64,000 nucleotides of DNA. Source: Thunnus maccoyii. Lineage: Eukaryota > Chordata > Actinopteri > Scombriformes > Scombridae. This document shows, piece by piece, positions 1 to 13,699 of this stretch (position 1 is the first letter of the stretch; the number at the start of each line of letters is the position of its first letter). Where the stretch lies: contig NC_056554.1 in assembly GCF_910596095.1 (NCBI RefSeq), positions 7,484,001 to 7,548,000 of the forward strand. The letters run 5' to 3'. The notes beneath the pieces are model-generated. The model was not told the origin of the DNA, did not search any database, and saw nothing but the letters and a program-made list of their open reading frames with translations. The position numbers were made by a program, and so were the translations under genes.

Positions 1-1020
1 GCATTCATTGATATTCCAAGTATCAATTGATCTCTAGAATATTTTTATTAATCGATTAATCATCTAGTCTATAAATAGTCAGAAAACAGTGAAAAATGTT
101 CAAAGTGGTGGCATCTTGATACTGTTTCTTTTGCCCAACCAATAATCAAAACTAAAAAAAAAAAAAGAATTTATAATGACATTAAACAGACAAAGCAGCA
201 AATCCACACTAATATTAAGATCTCATTATTAATATTCCTAATAAAATAGGTTATGTTTATTAACTTCTCATGTTGGTATATTTACCCATATTTATTTCTA
301 CTTTTTTGCAAAAATATTTTTACTTATTTATTTATTGTGAATTTCTTATGCACATTTAGTTAGTATCACAAAGAGAGAATTTTGCACTAAAAACAATTGT
401 TACTTTGGAAGATACTCGCATGATTTGCCTAAATCATTAAATTGTTGTAAATTTGTGAAGCCTGCCAGATGTATAACTGATGTTATCATCTTATTGTGTA
501 ACTCTGACACTACACATCTGACACTTGTCTCTCTTGTAAACTGTTATATTTGAGACACTGTTTTGCCCAGTCGTCTTCCTCATTCATATCTGAATTAAAA
601 CCTCAATAAACCAACAACTAATGAATTGCTTATGGTCTGGTCCTTTGCAGTGTGCTTTTTATTAGTAGATTTCTGTGTAAATTCTGTCAAATAGTAAAAA
701 CAAAAACCCATGAATTCAAGGTAATACGTAACTCTCCCATAGTTTTTTTTCTTTTTTTCCTGTACATTTGCTTTACATGTCTAATTTATGACAAATATTG
801 CCAAGTTGAGTGTTTTTGTAATTTAGAGCTCTTAGCACAGTTGCAGTAATAATACTGATATTATGAGACAACAAAAAAATGGACAATATTCGTTATATTT
901 TCAAAGAGAAGAAGATGGCAACCCCCCATGAAAACCTCATAAAGAATAAATAAATAAATAAATAAAATTTGCAGCCCAGATGGTCAGCTGGTGATAAGCG
1001 ACTGAGCCACCAGGGGCGCT
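1..1020. other. AT-rich intergenic DNA, no gene seen
   Basis: No exon-like segment with homology to a known protein was found on either strand. The stretch is AT-rich with many stop codons. It holds a short (AATA)n run near 944-966. The only sizeable open frame (652-849) is hydrophobic and low in complexity, with no recognisable domain, and is judged random. Confidence 0.6.
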
Positions 1021-1027
1021 AATCTTT

Positions 1028-1278
1028 GTCCTGTCAGGCCACGGACGCCATTTTTTTTTCCCTAGGAAAGCGAAGTCATGCACCTCCCTACTCTGCCTCT
1101 GATTGGCTAGTACTCACTGCCTTCGTTGGTTGGATTGGTTATGTTTATGTATGAGGAATTAGATTGGTTAGGATTAGGGTAATAATATCAGAATAAGCCA
1201 ATCAGAGGTAGAGTAGGGCGGGTCATAACATCGCCATCCTAGAAAAAAAATTTCGGCCACCGGACGTGACCTGTCAAA
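1028..1278. mobile_element. Fold-back MITE-like element (long inverted repeat)
   Basis: Two arms of about 80 bp, 1028-1108 and 1196-1278, are imperfect reverse complements. The left arm reads CCTACTCTGCCTCTGATTGG and the right arm contains its near complement CCAATCAGAGGTAGAGTAGG. Arms also share a CCTGTCA-type outer end and an inner GATTGGCT/AGCCAATC pair. The 87-bp spacer has no coding potential. This is the shape of a non-autonomous fold-back DNA transposon; the family is not assigned. It lies just upstream of the presumed dctn1 first exon, so its CCAAT/ATTGG boxes could matter for transcription (inference). Confidence 0.6.
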
Positions 1279-1282
1279 AAAC

Positions 1283-2320
1283 GGAAGAGACTACCGGATT
1301 TCCAAGCTAGGCAGCCAAAAGATAATAACAGAGGATTATTGTTTATCTGTAGGAACATCTCTAGGAGCTACACTTGAATAAACGAATTACTGTGTATGCC
1401 AGGTAAGTGACAAAATATAGCTATTCAACTGTAGCTTCTCATAAGTAGCTAGCTGTGACCTTGCTAACGTTATAACTTAAACCGGCCAATGTTAACGTTA
1501 GCTATGTTACCACTGACCAGCTCGTTAATGTAGATTAATTTTAAATTATGACAGTCAGCTCACACAGCTTTATAATTTTAAAGTCGTTTTATGTAACCTG
1601 AAGCTGTCAGTAGTAGTTTGAAAGTAGTTCAAGCAGAGAATGCAGGCATATTAGCTTCATTGTATGTCATTGTTTCTATAGCTACATTTTGCTACGTGGC
1701 TAGTTTAACGTTACGCCCTAAACATAAGTTGTTTTGGGTCTTATAATATTGTATATATTGTGTTTTATGTAAATATACTTCATCAGAATGTAAAGCTAAA
1801 TCATTGAATTAATGCAGCACCGGCCTTCTAACGGTACCTGGTGGAAGAAAAATCTGAAGTCAGCTACTGTTTGACAGCTGCTTATTGTTTTGATTGAGAA
1901 AGATTCATTGTTAACCTTTGTTAAGGATTGTGTTAGGATAATTTATGTTGTGTTAAAGGCAGGAATCATGACTAGTCTAGGCTAGTCACATCGTCACTGC
2001 GAGTCTCATATAAATATAGCGAGTCACGTACAGCAGTAAATTGATTACCTCATCACTATTTTCGCTGCGGTATGTCAAGTATCAAGCATCCGTCTGTAGC
2101 TCCTGTGGGAGACACAACAGCGAGATATTGCCCTCCCTTTCTCAGTTCAAATCGGCGGTGTGGTGACGTTTTGTGATGCACTACTTTGATCCCTCCCTGA
2201 AATTACAGTCGTGTATTGTCCTCTCCTCACCCTGGGAAAGAGGAAGGGATGTGAATGTAGAGAAAAATCAGCACTGGAATTGTATCTTTGTACTGGAGTT
2301 GTAAACATCTTAACTATATT
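1283..2320 (+). promoter_or_regulatory. dctn1: Presumed promoter and 5' UTR region of dctn1
   Basis: A good splice donor (CCAG|GTAAGT) ends a possible non-coding first exon at 1402. A pyrimidine-rich acceptor (CCCTTTCTCAG) at about 2145 could begin the exon that carries the start codon at 2321. No TATA box was identified. The transcription start cannot be fixed from sequence alone. Confidence 0.35.
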
Positions 2321-5300
2321 ATGGCTATGAATAGGAGACATTCGTATACCCCCCGGGTGAGTAACATGGACACTAAATATTTGATATCCTACTTAGTGCA
2401 TCAGTAGTAATTTGGATCAATTCACTTCATCAGAAGAAGCTATTGCTACATATTTCCTATGGCAAAAATGATTTTAAAAAAAAGAAAGGATTTGTGGCAC
2501 TTACCATACAATGGATGCAAGATTCACCTCGCTGCATGTTGTGTCTTCATTGGTAGGTAACTTCAAGGTAATTCTTGGTTAACCTGTAGAAAAGATGAAG
2601 TTACCGACTGTACGTTTGACCCATAATCAAACTTTTGTTCCCATTAATCTTAAGTAATATTTATTCCAGACAGAGGATTCTGCAAAACTGTACCTCACCT
2701 TCTCTGAAAATAATAAAATCCTGTGCTACAGCTTCTATCACAGGGCTGTGATCAACCTTTTCTATCTAGTTTTCTGCCCTGTGATTTATGAAAACTGTTA
2801 GGCCGCGTGAATTCACATGTCCTTACAGCCCCATAAAAGGATTACACTCTACCGCAGTCCTACTTTGTCCTGAATGAACGTCTTTGTGTGAGAAAGGCAG
2901 AGAAACAGCTTGTTTATTAGGAAGCCTATTGTGGTCGGGAACATATGACTGGGTGCATGAGTGTGTTGCTGTGCTCCGCGGCATTAAGAGTCTCTTGTCA
3001 TTGAATATTTTTGATTCCTTAAACTTCTCTTGATAATTGCTGGAAAAGGGGGAATTATAGGGCACAGCGATGCCACTCTCTCCAGTAAAGAAATCAGTTG
3101 GTGATACATAACACAATTATGTTGTGACCCGGTGGACGGTATTAAAAATGATTTGCCCCTGCATTCCTACTAAATCATATCTACTTGACCAAGACTAAGA
3201 TTTCACATATCAGATTCCTGAGGAATAATTACATTTAAACTACAGGTTTTCTGATATGTAATGACCTAATCATCCTTCTCCACTGGTCCTCTCCTTCTCC
3301 CCTTCTGTATTCCCCCAATCTTCCAGCTGACCAGCCAATTGATCAGCAAAATGAGCAGCGGAGGAACCATAGAGAGTGGTAAACCTCCAAAGGTAGGTCA
3401 ATTTTCAATACAGAGATGAGAAATGAAGAAGAAGGAAGAAGAGAACAAACAAAAATGAATTACCATAGCCTTGTGTTTAATGACTTCCAGAGTCTTATCC
3501 TCTTCTCTCTACTCCTCCTCTTCTAGATTGGCTCGGTAGTGGAGGTGACAGGAAAGGGTCAGCGTGGTACTGTTGCCTACATCGGTGCTACCCTCTTTGC
3601 CTCCGGGAAATGGGTGGGTGTCATACTGGATGAGGCCAAAGGCAAGAATGATGGCACCGTACAGGGGAAACGCTACTTCACCTGTGAGGAAAATCATGGG
3701 ATATTTGTCAGACAGTCCCAGGTTAGTGAAAAGGACCAATGTACGATGTGCACATGAAGTTTGGATGATGGTGTATAGCCTCCTGCCATGTCAGTAGCTG
3801 ATATTAATTTCAGTCATTGACATGCTGTGGTAAAGGTGGGAGGTGTCATGGTTTCAATGTGTTTAAAATGATCATGCATGACAACAGACAGATAGGAAAT
3901 ATAATTAATGCAAAACATGCATTATTATAACTATACTGCCCCCGTATGCATGTTATCCTGATCACACCCCTCATGGTTTAAGTGTCTCTGTCACTCTCTG
4001 CAGATCCAGGTGGTGGAAGACGGCTCCACTGCTACCTCACCAGATATTCCTGAGTCTGGCACGACCAAGACACTCAGACAAAAAGGTAAGCATGGACCAC
4101 AGCTGTGTCTGAAATGTAATACCTAAAAGTAAATATTAATATCAATAAATAATAATAATAATTCTCTTTTTTTTCCCGCCAGACATTCCCGAGACTCCTA
4201 AAACAACCAAACAGGTAGGCAACCAACACTGAGAAAAGTGAGGTGTTTTGTTTACGTACTAATATCGTTTTCCTTTCTTCTCTCCGGTACAATGGATTAT
4301 GAGTTTTTCTTTAGCCTCTTGGCTTTTAGACTGAAATCTCATTTTTGTTTTTCTGAATACCTTTTGCAGATACCATCGAGTGTTAAGAAGGTATAAATAT
4401 TTAAATCCAGCTATTTGCCTTCTCCTCTTGATTAATCGCACTTGACTGGCAGCTCATCTTTTCTATGTCATGTTTTTACACTTGCACAGAAGATGTACAG
4501 ATAGATGTCATCATTTCTTGCTTTTTTTTGACCACACTCCCATTTTGTATGGCAGATGTATTGTTGTTTGCTCACTTTATTTTATTCAAGTTATTATTTT
4601 TATTCTCGTGAAGGCATCCAGCATGCTCAAACATTTTGAGGCCACAATTCTGACACTTTCAAGGTTGTCGTGATGATGTCTTTGTCATTCCTCTTGGGCT
4701 CTTGTCCTCATAACTAAGTTTTAACATTTCTGCATGAGTTCACATTTATTATTCTGCTCCTATGGCTCAAGTCACCAAGAATAATTATGCTTTAGGATGG
4801 CAGTAAATGCTGCATGCAGCCCTCAAAGCTATGATCAGTGAATATAAACTAACAATGGGTTTGCTTCTTATGTGCTGCTAATCTCTTATCTTGCTACGCC
4901 ACTGGACGCATGTGTGCGCGTATCCGTGTGCGTGTGTGTGTGTGTGCGCGTGTGTGTCCATCTCTTCTCTCTGCAATTCTCCTCCTCTTCTCCTCAAGTC
5001 CTCTACCCGCCGCTCTGCCAAGGTGAGCTCATGCACAGCAGACGGGGGAGGTCAAAGGGCATCAAAACAGTCTCATTTGAAACAGCAGTTCATTCTGCAA
5101 GTCAAGGGCACGACTTCAGATGTTTGCAATGTTTTCAAAGGCCATGCATTTTTGTGTAGTATGATAAGAAGCACATACTTATCCTTAAACTACAGTAGAG
5201 GAGACACATGTTAGAAATAGATTAAGCATCGGGCTGCTGTCTGCAGTCTGGTTATTTCAACTTTTCTTAAAATAGACTGAATGGGATTGTGGTTTGGTGG

Positions 5301-8300
5301 TGATTCGGTGGAGGTGCATGTCAATTAACTGCTATTAAAGACACATTAATGATGCTATGAATGTTACAAGGTAATGGGACTACAGACATGATTAATCCCT
5401 TGAGAATCTTAAAGTAAAACGTTTGTCAAATATTGTGAATTCTTTCCAATTAAATGGAAACTTGCCTTAAAGCTATAATCACAATTTAAACAGTGCCATA
5501 AAGCTGAGTTTTACAAATAACCCTTGAGAGTCCTAACACAGTCTCCATGATAACACTGTGGCAGTGGAGCACGCCAAGTCGCCTCACCCCCGCCACCTCC
5601 CTCCCCTCCCTCTTGGTACGTTCTGCCGGCCGCCCCAGCCTGTCGCTCAGGGTACGCTCTATTATATCCGGGAACCTCACAGGGAGCGGTGGTGAAATGT
5701 TTGGTCACTGAAAATGGGTGAATTCGTCCTCTATGGCTCAGATGAGATGCAGAGCTTTACCAGTTAAACTAAATCAAAGTGGTGTCTTGTGGGAAAAAAA
5801 TCACTGGGGAGGTGAAATGTTTGGTCTATGAAGACACATGAAGTCAGGAAGTACATTGTATTGATGTTCACTCTTCTACTGGGTTCATCAAAGTTGTGCA
5901 CTGTGGGAGAATAACTTTTTTTGGACATTTGGATTTTGTATTGAAATTTAAATACTTTGCACCATAGAAATGAAGCCTGTGTAAAGTTCTTCTAGTCTGT
6001 AAGATTGTTCACTTCTCACCACTCCTTTCTCCTGTCATCTCCCCAATACTTCCTCCTCTCTTTTACCCCTTCTCCCTCTCACCAATACCTTCTTCTGCCA
6101 GGCGTCTCGTGAGAGTCTGTCGTCCTCTCTGTCCGGTGATGTCAGTGAGGCGGGCCTGCCCTCCCACCAGGGTGCACTGGGGGCCCCTGTCGTGCCTCAG
6201 CCCAGTGGGTCGCCGGCGGCAGTGGCAACCCCGGGCCCTGCTGCTCAAAGCAAGGTGGGTCACCGGCAATTACAACAACAACCAATTTTAGTGTCAGCAG
6301 AACTAAAGAAATCTACCCACAAAAAACCTGTTAGCAGAAGGTGTTTAGTCTGACATTTCATCTCCATCATTTTGTTTTTATTTTTCCGTCATATTCATCG
6401 TTTTAATGAGCTTGTTCCATTTCATCCGTGTTGTCAATGTTTGACCAGGTGGAACCGTCCATGTCCAAGCAGGTAGAGTTTTCTAATGGATTCATGCATG
6501 CTGATGATATCCGGCATGATTTTACTAACAAACTCAGAGGATCGGAGGGTAAAACCTCCCTCAGCACATCTTCTCAATACTTTAATATGATATTGTTAAG
6601 TCCTCACGTTGGATTTTATGGCATGGTTTAACTTTCTGTCACTAAATGCAATATAGAATTCCACCATTGTGTTTGGAGATAATGGATTAATCTTTCTACA
6701 TTGCCATATAATGTTTTTGGCAGGAGTTGCTGTTAAAGCGCTCTGTGTTCTTTAAAAGTTCAAGCCACTTAATTTAGGAAACTGTTGCAAATTAATTTGG
6801 TGCAGTGAAATTAACATTTCTCATCTTGGTCTGGGTTTTGGTGATGGGACTTGGTCAATGTTTTTTATAGGTTTCCTTACTGCTTGGAAAATAAAACCTT
6901 TGGTAATAAATGGAAGTCCGACTAATCATTTAAATTTCCTAAAGGCAGCGCATTTAAGCTGCAGGATCTGTTCAGTTTACTGACCTGTTTTGCCTGCTCT
7001 CCCGTTTGCTCTCCTCTCCCTCAACCTTCTCAGGAAGAGGAGTCACTGCGAGCCCAGGTCAAGGACTTGGAGGAGAAGCTAGAGACGCTGAAGATGAAGC
7101 GGACTGAGGATAAAGCCAAACTAAAGGAACTCGAGAAACACAAGATCCAGCTGGAGCAACTTCAGGAGTGGAAGACCAAAATGCAGGAGCAGCAGACCGA
7201 TCTGCAAAAACAACTCAAGGAGGCCAAGAAGGTGCATAATAAAATAAAGTAGTAATAATTAAATTAGAAATAATTGAAAAAAGACCTGAATTTCAAGACT
7301 AAGGGTGATCACAATAGTGTATATTGTGGCAAATAAATACAAATTTGTAGGGTAAAGTGGTACTGTAACTTTAACAAATAAACCAAGGAAACTGAACCAT
7401 CATACATGACTTTTTCCTCCCAGGAAGCACGTGAGGCACAGGAGGCCAAGGACCGCTACATGGAAGAGATGTCAGACACTGCAGACGCCATCGAGATGGC
7501 CACACTGGACAAAGAGATGGCTGAAGAACGGGCCGAGTCACTGCAAGTGGAGGTGGACTCGCTGAAGGAGAAAGTGGAGGAGCTCTCCATGGACCTGGAG
7601 ATCCTTAGACATGAGATTTCAGAGAAAGGTTTGTACTCTACTCCCAAATCCAAGGCCTCTTTTATATCTCTCTCTCCTTCTTGTCATGTCTCTCCTTTGT
7701 TAATTCACTCTCTGTTTGTCCTGCAGGATCAGATGGAGCCGCCTCAAGTTACCATGTCAAACAGCTGGAGGAGCAGAACGGCAGACTTAAGGAGGCTTTG
7801 GTCAGGTCAGTAAAATGTCAAATCTGAAGTATTTCGTGGCCAAATGTAGGAACTTTACACCTTAGAAACAAGTGAGGAGAGAAGACACTCATAGATAAAG
7901 CAACCTCTTCTCAGCTGTTAATTTTTCAGTAGCTCCCAAAAGCTTTCAGTTTAGCTGCTGGTGCAAAATGGAACCTGTGGAAAAGAATGACTACACAGAA
8001 ATCCTTGCAGCACTTTACAAATATAAATAAAACATAAATAACCTGCAAATAAGTCAAAAATCTTATTTTAACCTTCCCCTTTTCCTCCTCAGGATGCGTG
8101 ACCTGTCTGCATCAGAGAAACAGGAGCATGTGAAGCTGCAGAAGCAGATGGAGAAGAAGAACACTGAGCTGGAGACTCTGAGGACCCAGAAGGAAAAACT
8201 GCAGGAGGAGGTTAAGCAAGGGGAGGCCACAATCGATGAACTGAAAGAGCAGGTAAAGTTTGGGGCACACAAGAAGAGATGTTTTCATGACTCTGATGCT

Positions 8301-11300
8301 GCTTTCATGAGGTTACACTGTACTGACTGACACTTAAAAAACAAGTCAAATGCAGAAAGTAAAAGAAAAGTTTTAGAAGTTTGAAGAAACAAGGATTATT
8401 CATGTTTTTTTGTCATCTCAGAATTTAATTGTACCCATACATGTCTGTGTGTGCACATACCAGGTGGATGCAGCTCTGGGATCAGAAGAGATGGTGGAGA
8501 CCCTGACAGAGAGGAACCTCGACCTGGAAGAGAAAGTCCGAGAGCTGAGAGAAACCGTGACTGATTTGGTCAGTGCAGCTGCATTTCTGATTCCAGTCTT
8601 CAGTATTAATTGCAGTGAAAAGTCTGTTTTCTAACCAACACAAGCCAGACTTATGAAGTATTCACATGTAGATTCCCATTTTAATGTGAATTCCTGGGGG
8701 GAAAAAAATGAGTACAGTCACAACTGCAGAACCTTTACAATATTCTTGTGTTTTTTCTGCGCCAATAGGAGGCGATCAACGAGATGAATGATGAGCTCCA
8801 GGAGAACTGCAGGGAGACGGAAATGGAGCTGAGGGAGCAGTTGGACTTGAGTGCAGCGAAGGTCAGAGAGGCAGAAAAAAGGGTGGAGGCCGCACAGGAG
8901 ACTGTAGCTGATTACCAGCAGACCATCAGCAAATACAGGGAGCTCACCAGCAGCCTACAGGTGGGTAGAGAGAGCAGATGATATTTGTAGGGATGTGGGA
9001 AGCATTGGGCCTACATTTTGTGCAAGTGGATGCCTTTATATGCCGCTATATTTGCTTTTTTTTGTGTGTGTGTGTATCAGGAGGCCAACAGAGAGCTGAT
9101 CAGCCAGCAGAACGCCAACGCCGAACAGGTTCAGCAACCTCCTGCAGAGCTGTTTGACTTCAAGATCAAGTTTGCAGAGACCAAGGCTTATGCCAAGGTT
9201 GGTGACCTGCATTTGTTTTCCTGCTAGGAATAATGACTCGTGGTAGTTTTACACCTTTGAGACCAATACGCTCGTTGTCCTTCATTCTCTTATGTAAAAC
9301 AAATAATCTGTTTCTCCAGGCCATTGAGATGGAGCTGAGGAAAATGGAAGTGGCTCAGTCGAACAGACAGGTATCCCTCCTCACCTCCTTCATGCCAGAC
9401 TCCTTCCTCCGTCACGGCGGAGACCACGACTGCATACTGGTGCTCCTGCTCATCCCTAGGCTCATTTGCAAGGTATGAGGCTGTGTTGATGAGTGTGTTC
9501 GTAGGTGCATTTGTAAGAAACCATTTTAAATCCTTTGACTGTGTCTAATCCTGATCTCTGTTAACTGTATGTGAGCTCCTGTTGGCTTTGTCTGTTTCTG
9601 TAACTTCTGTTTCTGTATGTTTTTTTTTGTGTCCTTGTGCCTGAAGGCTGAGCTGATTAGTAAACAGGCCCAGGAGAAGTTTAACTTAAACGGGAACCTG
9701 GCCCAGGGGACTGGGCTCAGGGGACCTCCAGGAGAACAACGCAGCTTTGCCTCAGGGCTGGTGTACTCCCTCAGCCTGCTGCAGGCCACCCTGCACAAAT
9801 ATGAACAGTAAGAACTGCAGCTTCAGCACTCATAATAAAAGAATTGTGTCAAGGCTGCCGGCAATAAAAGCAGATTTTTTTTTCTACAAATGAAAAAATA
9901 TAAGTTCTCTTCAGAGTTAGAGTAATTATAATCTGCTGCTGTGATATTATAACAAAATGGATCCGTCTGTTCTGGTTCTAGGGCTCTGAGTTCCTGCAGC
10001 GTAGAGGTTTTTAAGCGCATGGGCACACTCTACTCTGAAATGAGCTTCCATGAGCGCTCTCTGGACTATTTCATCGACCTGCTGCATAAAGACCAGCTGG
10101 ATGAGACTGTTCAGGTGGAACCCCTGACCAAGGCCATCAAGTACTACCAGGTAACAAAAACATGTGGTTTTACACTGAAGAACTTACTCATAAAAGACTG
10201 AAATCATGAGTAAGTCTACCTTGTTAACACCATAATCTGCTTTACTATGTACAAGAACATTTGTGATTTTACATACCTACTGCATCACCACACTTCCTAA
10301 AACTATTCAGTCCACTCAGTGTTAATAGCAGTTACAACAAATAAAAATTGCATGTTTTTATGTTTTACTCATTCTTATTCTGTCTTCTAGCAACTGTACA
10401 GCATCCATCTGGCAGATCACACTGAAGATTGCACAGTGCAGCTGGGTGACCACATTAAGGTACTTCAAGCTTCTTCAATGATGTCATTTCCTGTAGATTT
10501 AAAGATTTTACAGCATCTCTCCTAGTATGTGGCTAATAAAAAAATTGTGTAAACTTAACCCACCTCACCCTCTCACCTCCAGTTTACCCAGAGTGCCCTG
10601 GACTGTATGGGAGTGGAGGTCGCTCGTCTGCGGGCGTTCCTGACTGCAGGTCAGGAGAGCTCTGGCCTCGCTGTGCTTCTGAAGGACCTTGACACTTCCT
10701 GCTCTGATATCAGGCAGTTCTGTAAGAAGATCCGCCGCCGCATGCCTGGAACAGATGTAGTTGGGGTACCAGCGGCTCTCAATTTCGCACCACAGGTATG
10801 AACAAACACACAGATGACACACACAACGGCTGTATGACACTAGAGCTCAAAGTGGGCTTAAAAACAGACATGGTTAAGCTGCAGTATATGTTTGCCTTAC
10901 TTACATGACATGTCTCGTCTGGCAGGTGTCTGAGACTCTGACGGAGTGCAGACGGCAGCTGACCCGCGTGGTGGCAGTGCTGCAGGAGGTGGCTGCAGCT
11001 GGAGCTCAGATGGTGGCCCCGCTGGCCGAACAGGAGGGGCTCAATGCTCTCAAACTAGAGGATATTGCCTGCAAAGCTGTGGAGCAGGTAGTGTCACAGT
11101 GAATGATCACGTACCATTTGCCTGATCCTCTTGATACATGAACAAGGAGCAATTTCAAGTCTTTTGCTGACAAGTATTTTGTGTTCAGGGCATTGTTGCA
11201 AGACTGTTAAATGTTAGTTTTGGAACATGTGGACAGGGATAATTTGGTTTAAGGTTGCTCCTTTTTTTTCTCCACCAAGGTGTACGGCTCTCATGGCCTG

Positions 11301-13260
11301 AACGGTCCAGAGTGTCTGCGTCAGTCCTGCTGCTCTGTCATCGCTACCATGAACAAGATGGCTACAGCTATGCAGGAAGGAGAGTATGATGCCGACAAAC
11401 CTCAGGGCAAGGTATTTGCACGCCGTAACTTTTTCACATTGATGTATCAAGGCATTGTATTCAGACACTGAAATATTTCTGCTCTTTGTCACCTCTTCCC
11501 CTCGTCCTCAGACTCCTCCAGTGGAAACTAGAGCAGCCACCGTCAGGGCTGAGATGACCGACGCTGAGGGTCTAGGAGTTAAACTAGAAGACAGAGAAAC
11601 AGTCATCAAGGAGCTGAAGAAATCCCTTAAGATCAAGGTAATGCACTTAAGCAAACACCTACAAAAATTTTCCCCCTCTCTCCCTCTGAGAAGTCCCCTG
11701 TTGTACATAAATACCTCTCTCTCGCAGGGTGAGGAGCTGAGTGAAGCCAGCGTCCGTCTGAGCCTGCTGGAGAAGAAGCTGGACACCTCCACCAAAGACG
11801 CAGATGAACGGGTGGAGAAGATTCAGACCAAACTGGATGAGAACCTCGCGCTGCTGAAGAAGAAAGAAAAGTACAAATTTAAAAATCTTTCTCTCATCTA
11901 TTACACCTTTTATTTTCCTCTCAGTTCTGTCGAAAACTACTTCTGTCACCTTCTTCTCACTCACCCGCCTTTATTCCACATCTTTAGGGAATTTGAGGAA
12001 ACGATGGATGCTCTGCAGGCTGATATCGACCAGCTGGAGGCGGAGAAGGCAGAGTTGAAGCAACGCATCAATAACCAATCAAAGATGACCATCGAAGGCC
12101 TGAGAGGTTCGCCTGCTTCTGGAATTGCCTCAATTGTTCAGGGATCTGCAGGAGGTTAGTGATTTCTGATTTGCACTTTATGTAAGTTTTCAAATAATAG
12201 ATTTCAACAGGTAATAATAATAATGACTGAATGTCTATTATTTCCGATAGGTTTGCCTCCATCCCTGGCAGGGCCGGTGCAGGTGGTGGACTCCCCTCTC
12301 CTCAGGCAGCAGGTTGAAGCTCAGAGACTGGGCATTAAACACCTCAAGAATGAAAACAACAGACTAAAGGTAACCTACTGATTTTGATTTGCTATTATTA
12401 CACTACGGTGCTGTGCTGGTTGTCTAAACTCTGGTAATATTCAACTAGAGTATGTTTTCTTTCCAGGCAGAGAAGATGAGAGCCCAACTGGCCTCCCTAC
12501 CTCCACTCTGCCCCCCCAAACTGCCACAGGTGTCCAAGGAAAGCTCCGTGCCACCAGAGGGACTAAACACAGGCATCTATCGCAGGACCGACCAACTGCT
12601 TGCAACCCTGCTCAAGCTGAGTTCAGAGGTCAAAGTGGTGGACATTACTGGGAAGACAACAGGTGTGTGTGCATAATAACCTGATATATAAGATGTATTT
12701 TGCACCTGTGTGTGTGTTTCCAGCTGTTCTCAACAGTGGGTTCTGGTTCATTTTCTTGTTTCCCTCTCGTGTGTTTCCTCCAGTTAGTGCCAGCGCTCAG
12801 CTGCTGGAGCAGACCGCTCGACTGCAGAATCTCAGCGACGCTCTGGACAAACTCAAGGTAACAACTTCAGAATCAAATTATATACTTCTTACCATGTCCA
12901 TCAGATGAAAATGGTTTTTCAAACGTTCTGTTCTGTCTCAGGGAGAAGTAGCTGAACATGTGGTCTCATATCAGCCTGGAGCGAAGGCTTCTTCTGACTT
13001 TGCAACCTTCCCAGTCTCCTCCTTTGTTAAGGTACACCCTACAGTACACACACACACAAATCCCATCAGTTCCATGACTATTAAAAAAAATGTCCTTAAT
13101 CTTGTCTTGCACTGTCTCCTAGGCCAAGGAAGAGAAGCAGGGAGGAACAGTGTTTGTAGGTCGCGTTGCCATTCCCTGCACACACGGACAGGAACAAGTC
13201 CACCGCCTCGTCCTATCACAGCAGCAGCTGCAAAAAGTGCACCGCCTCCTCATGGCCTGA
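2321..13260 (+). CDS. dctn1: Dynactin subunit 1 (p150-Glued), complete, 31 coding exons
   Basis: Largest dynactin subunit; it links dynein to microtubules and cargo. Coding exons: 2321-2356, 3327-3392, 3527-3721, 4004-4085, 4183-4214, 4370-4390, 4999-5022, 6102-6254, 6449-6472, 7034-7231, 7424-7628, 7727-7805, 8093-8252, 8464-8568, 8769-8960, 9081-9197, 9320-9472, 9647-9807, 9982-10150, 10391-10459, 10583-10795, 10926-11087, 11280-11411, 11512-11637, 11728-11870, 11988-12154, 12251-12369, 12467-12662, 12784-12857, 12942-13031, 13123-13260. These sum to 3801 nt (1266 aa; human about 1278) with all phases compatible. Domains: CAP-Gly aa 35-99 with the GKNDG motif, basic Ser/Thr linker to about 210, long coiled coil CC1 from about 212, conserved middle region, second coiled coil from about 916. 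The start at 2321 gives [12 protein letters not shown], like the human N-terminus. An in-frame Met at 3351 could start a shorter isoform. Whether this is the a or b teleost paralogue is unknown. Confidence 0.95.
3527..3721 (+). other. dctn1: CAP-Gly domain exon of dctn1
   Basis: This single 195-nt exon encodes nearly the whole CAP-Gly fold, residues about 35-99. It includes [13 protein letters not shown] and [13 protein letters not shown], the conserved groove that binds the EEY/F tails of tubulin, EB1 and CLIP-170. It is flanked by a TTCTAG acceptor and a CAG|GTTAGT donor. Confidence 0.95.
4183..5022 (+). other. dctn1: Micro-exon cluster encoding the basic linker of dctn1
   Basis: Three very short exons (4183-4214, 32 nt; 4370-4390, 21 nt; 4999-5022, 24 nt) encode Lys/Arg/Ser/Thr-rich segments such as IPSSVKK and SSTRRSAK. 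Another 24-nt exon follows at 6449-6472. The 21- and 24-nt exons are phase 0 at both ends and can be skipped without a frameshift. Mammalian DCTN1 alternatively splices the matching basic region, changing microtubule affinity (established knowledge). The same use here is inferred. Confidence 0.75.
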
Positions 13261-13676
13261 AACAGCATACCATTGGCCCAAAGCCATGATTGACAACACA
13301 TCAAGAAAAGCTTTTTTTTCTACTTTATTCTCATTCCAACTTCAGCGTTCTCTATTTTCCCTTTTGCTTGTCGCTATTCTCAGGTAATTGTATCCAATAT
13401 TTGCAAAGTTAAGACTATAGCACTAATAATACTGACACTAGTGTTTTTTCATTTATATTGGCGTATAACTGATCTTGAAAAGTCAGAATGGATTTCACTC
13501 CTGAATGTCACATTATGTATGAAGGTGTCATGTTTCCACCACTGAAACTGTTTATTCGTATGTACCAGTTTTCCTCTCCTCTCTGGGGAAAACTTGCAAC
13601 AAGCCATTTATACTGTACTTGCACCTATTACGTTTTTTTTTTCCTACTTTGTATCTTTTATATTTGTAATTCAGAC

Positions 13677-13682
13677 AATAAA
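13677..13682 (+). terminator. dctn1: Polyadenylation signal of dctn1
   Basis: An AATAAA hexamer lies about 415 nt after the dctn1 stop codon, followed by T/G-rich sequence. It is the first canonical signal after the stop. The 3' UTR would be about 440 nt. Confidence 0.7.
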
Positions 13683-13699
13683 ACAACTTCTCTTCATTG

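Noticed and set aside
4872-5214. Overlapping 95- and 107-codon frames near 4.9-5.2 kb
   Set aside because: They arise from a GT-rich low-complexity tract and read across the 24-nt dctn1 micro-exon at 4999-5022.
11455-12159. 234-codon continuous frame as a separate coiled-coil gene
   Set aside because: It is dctn1 exons 24-26 read through two short introns that happen to lack stops.
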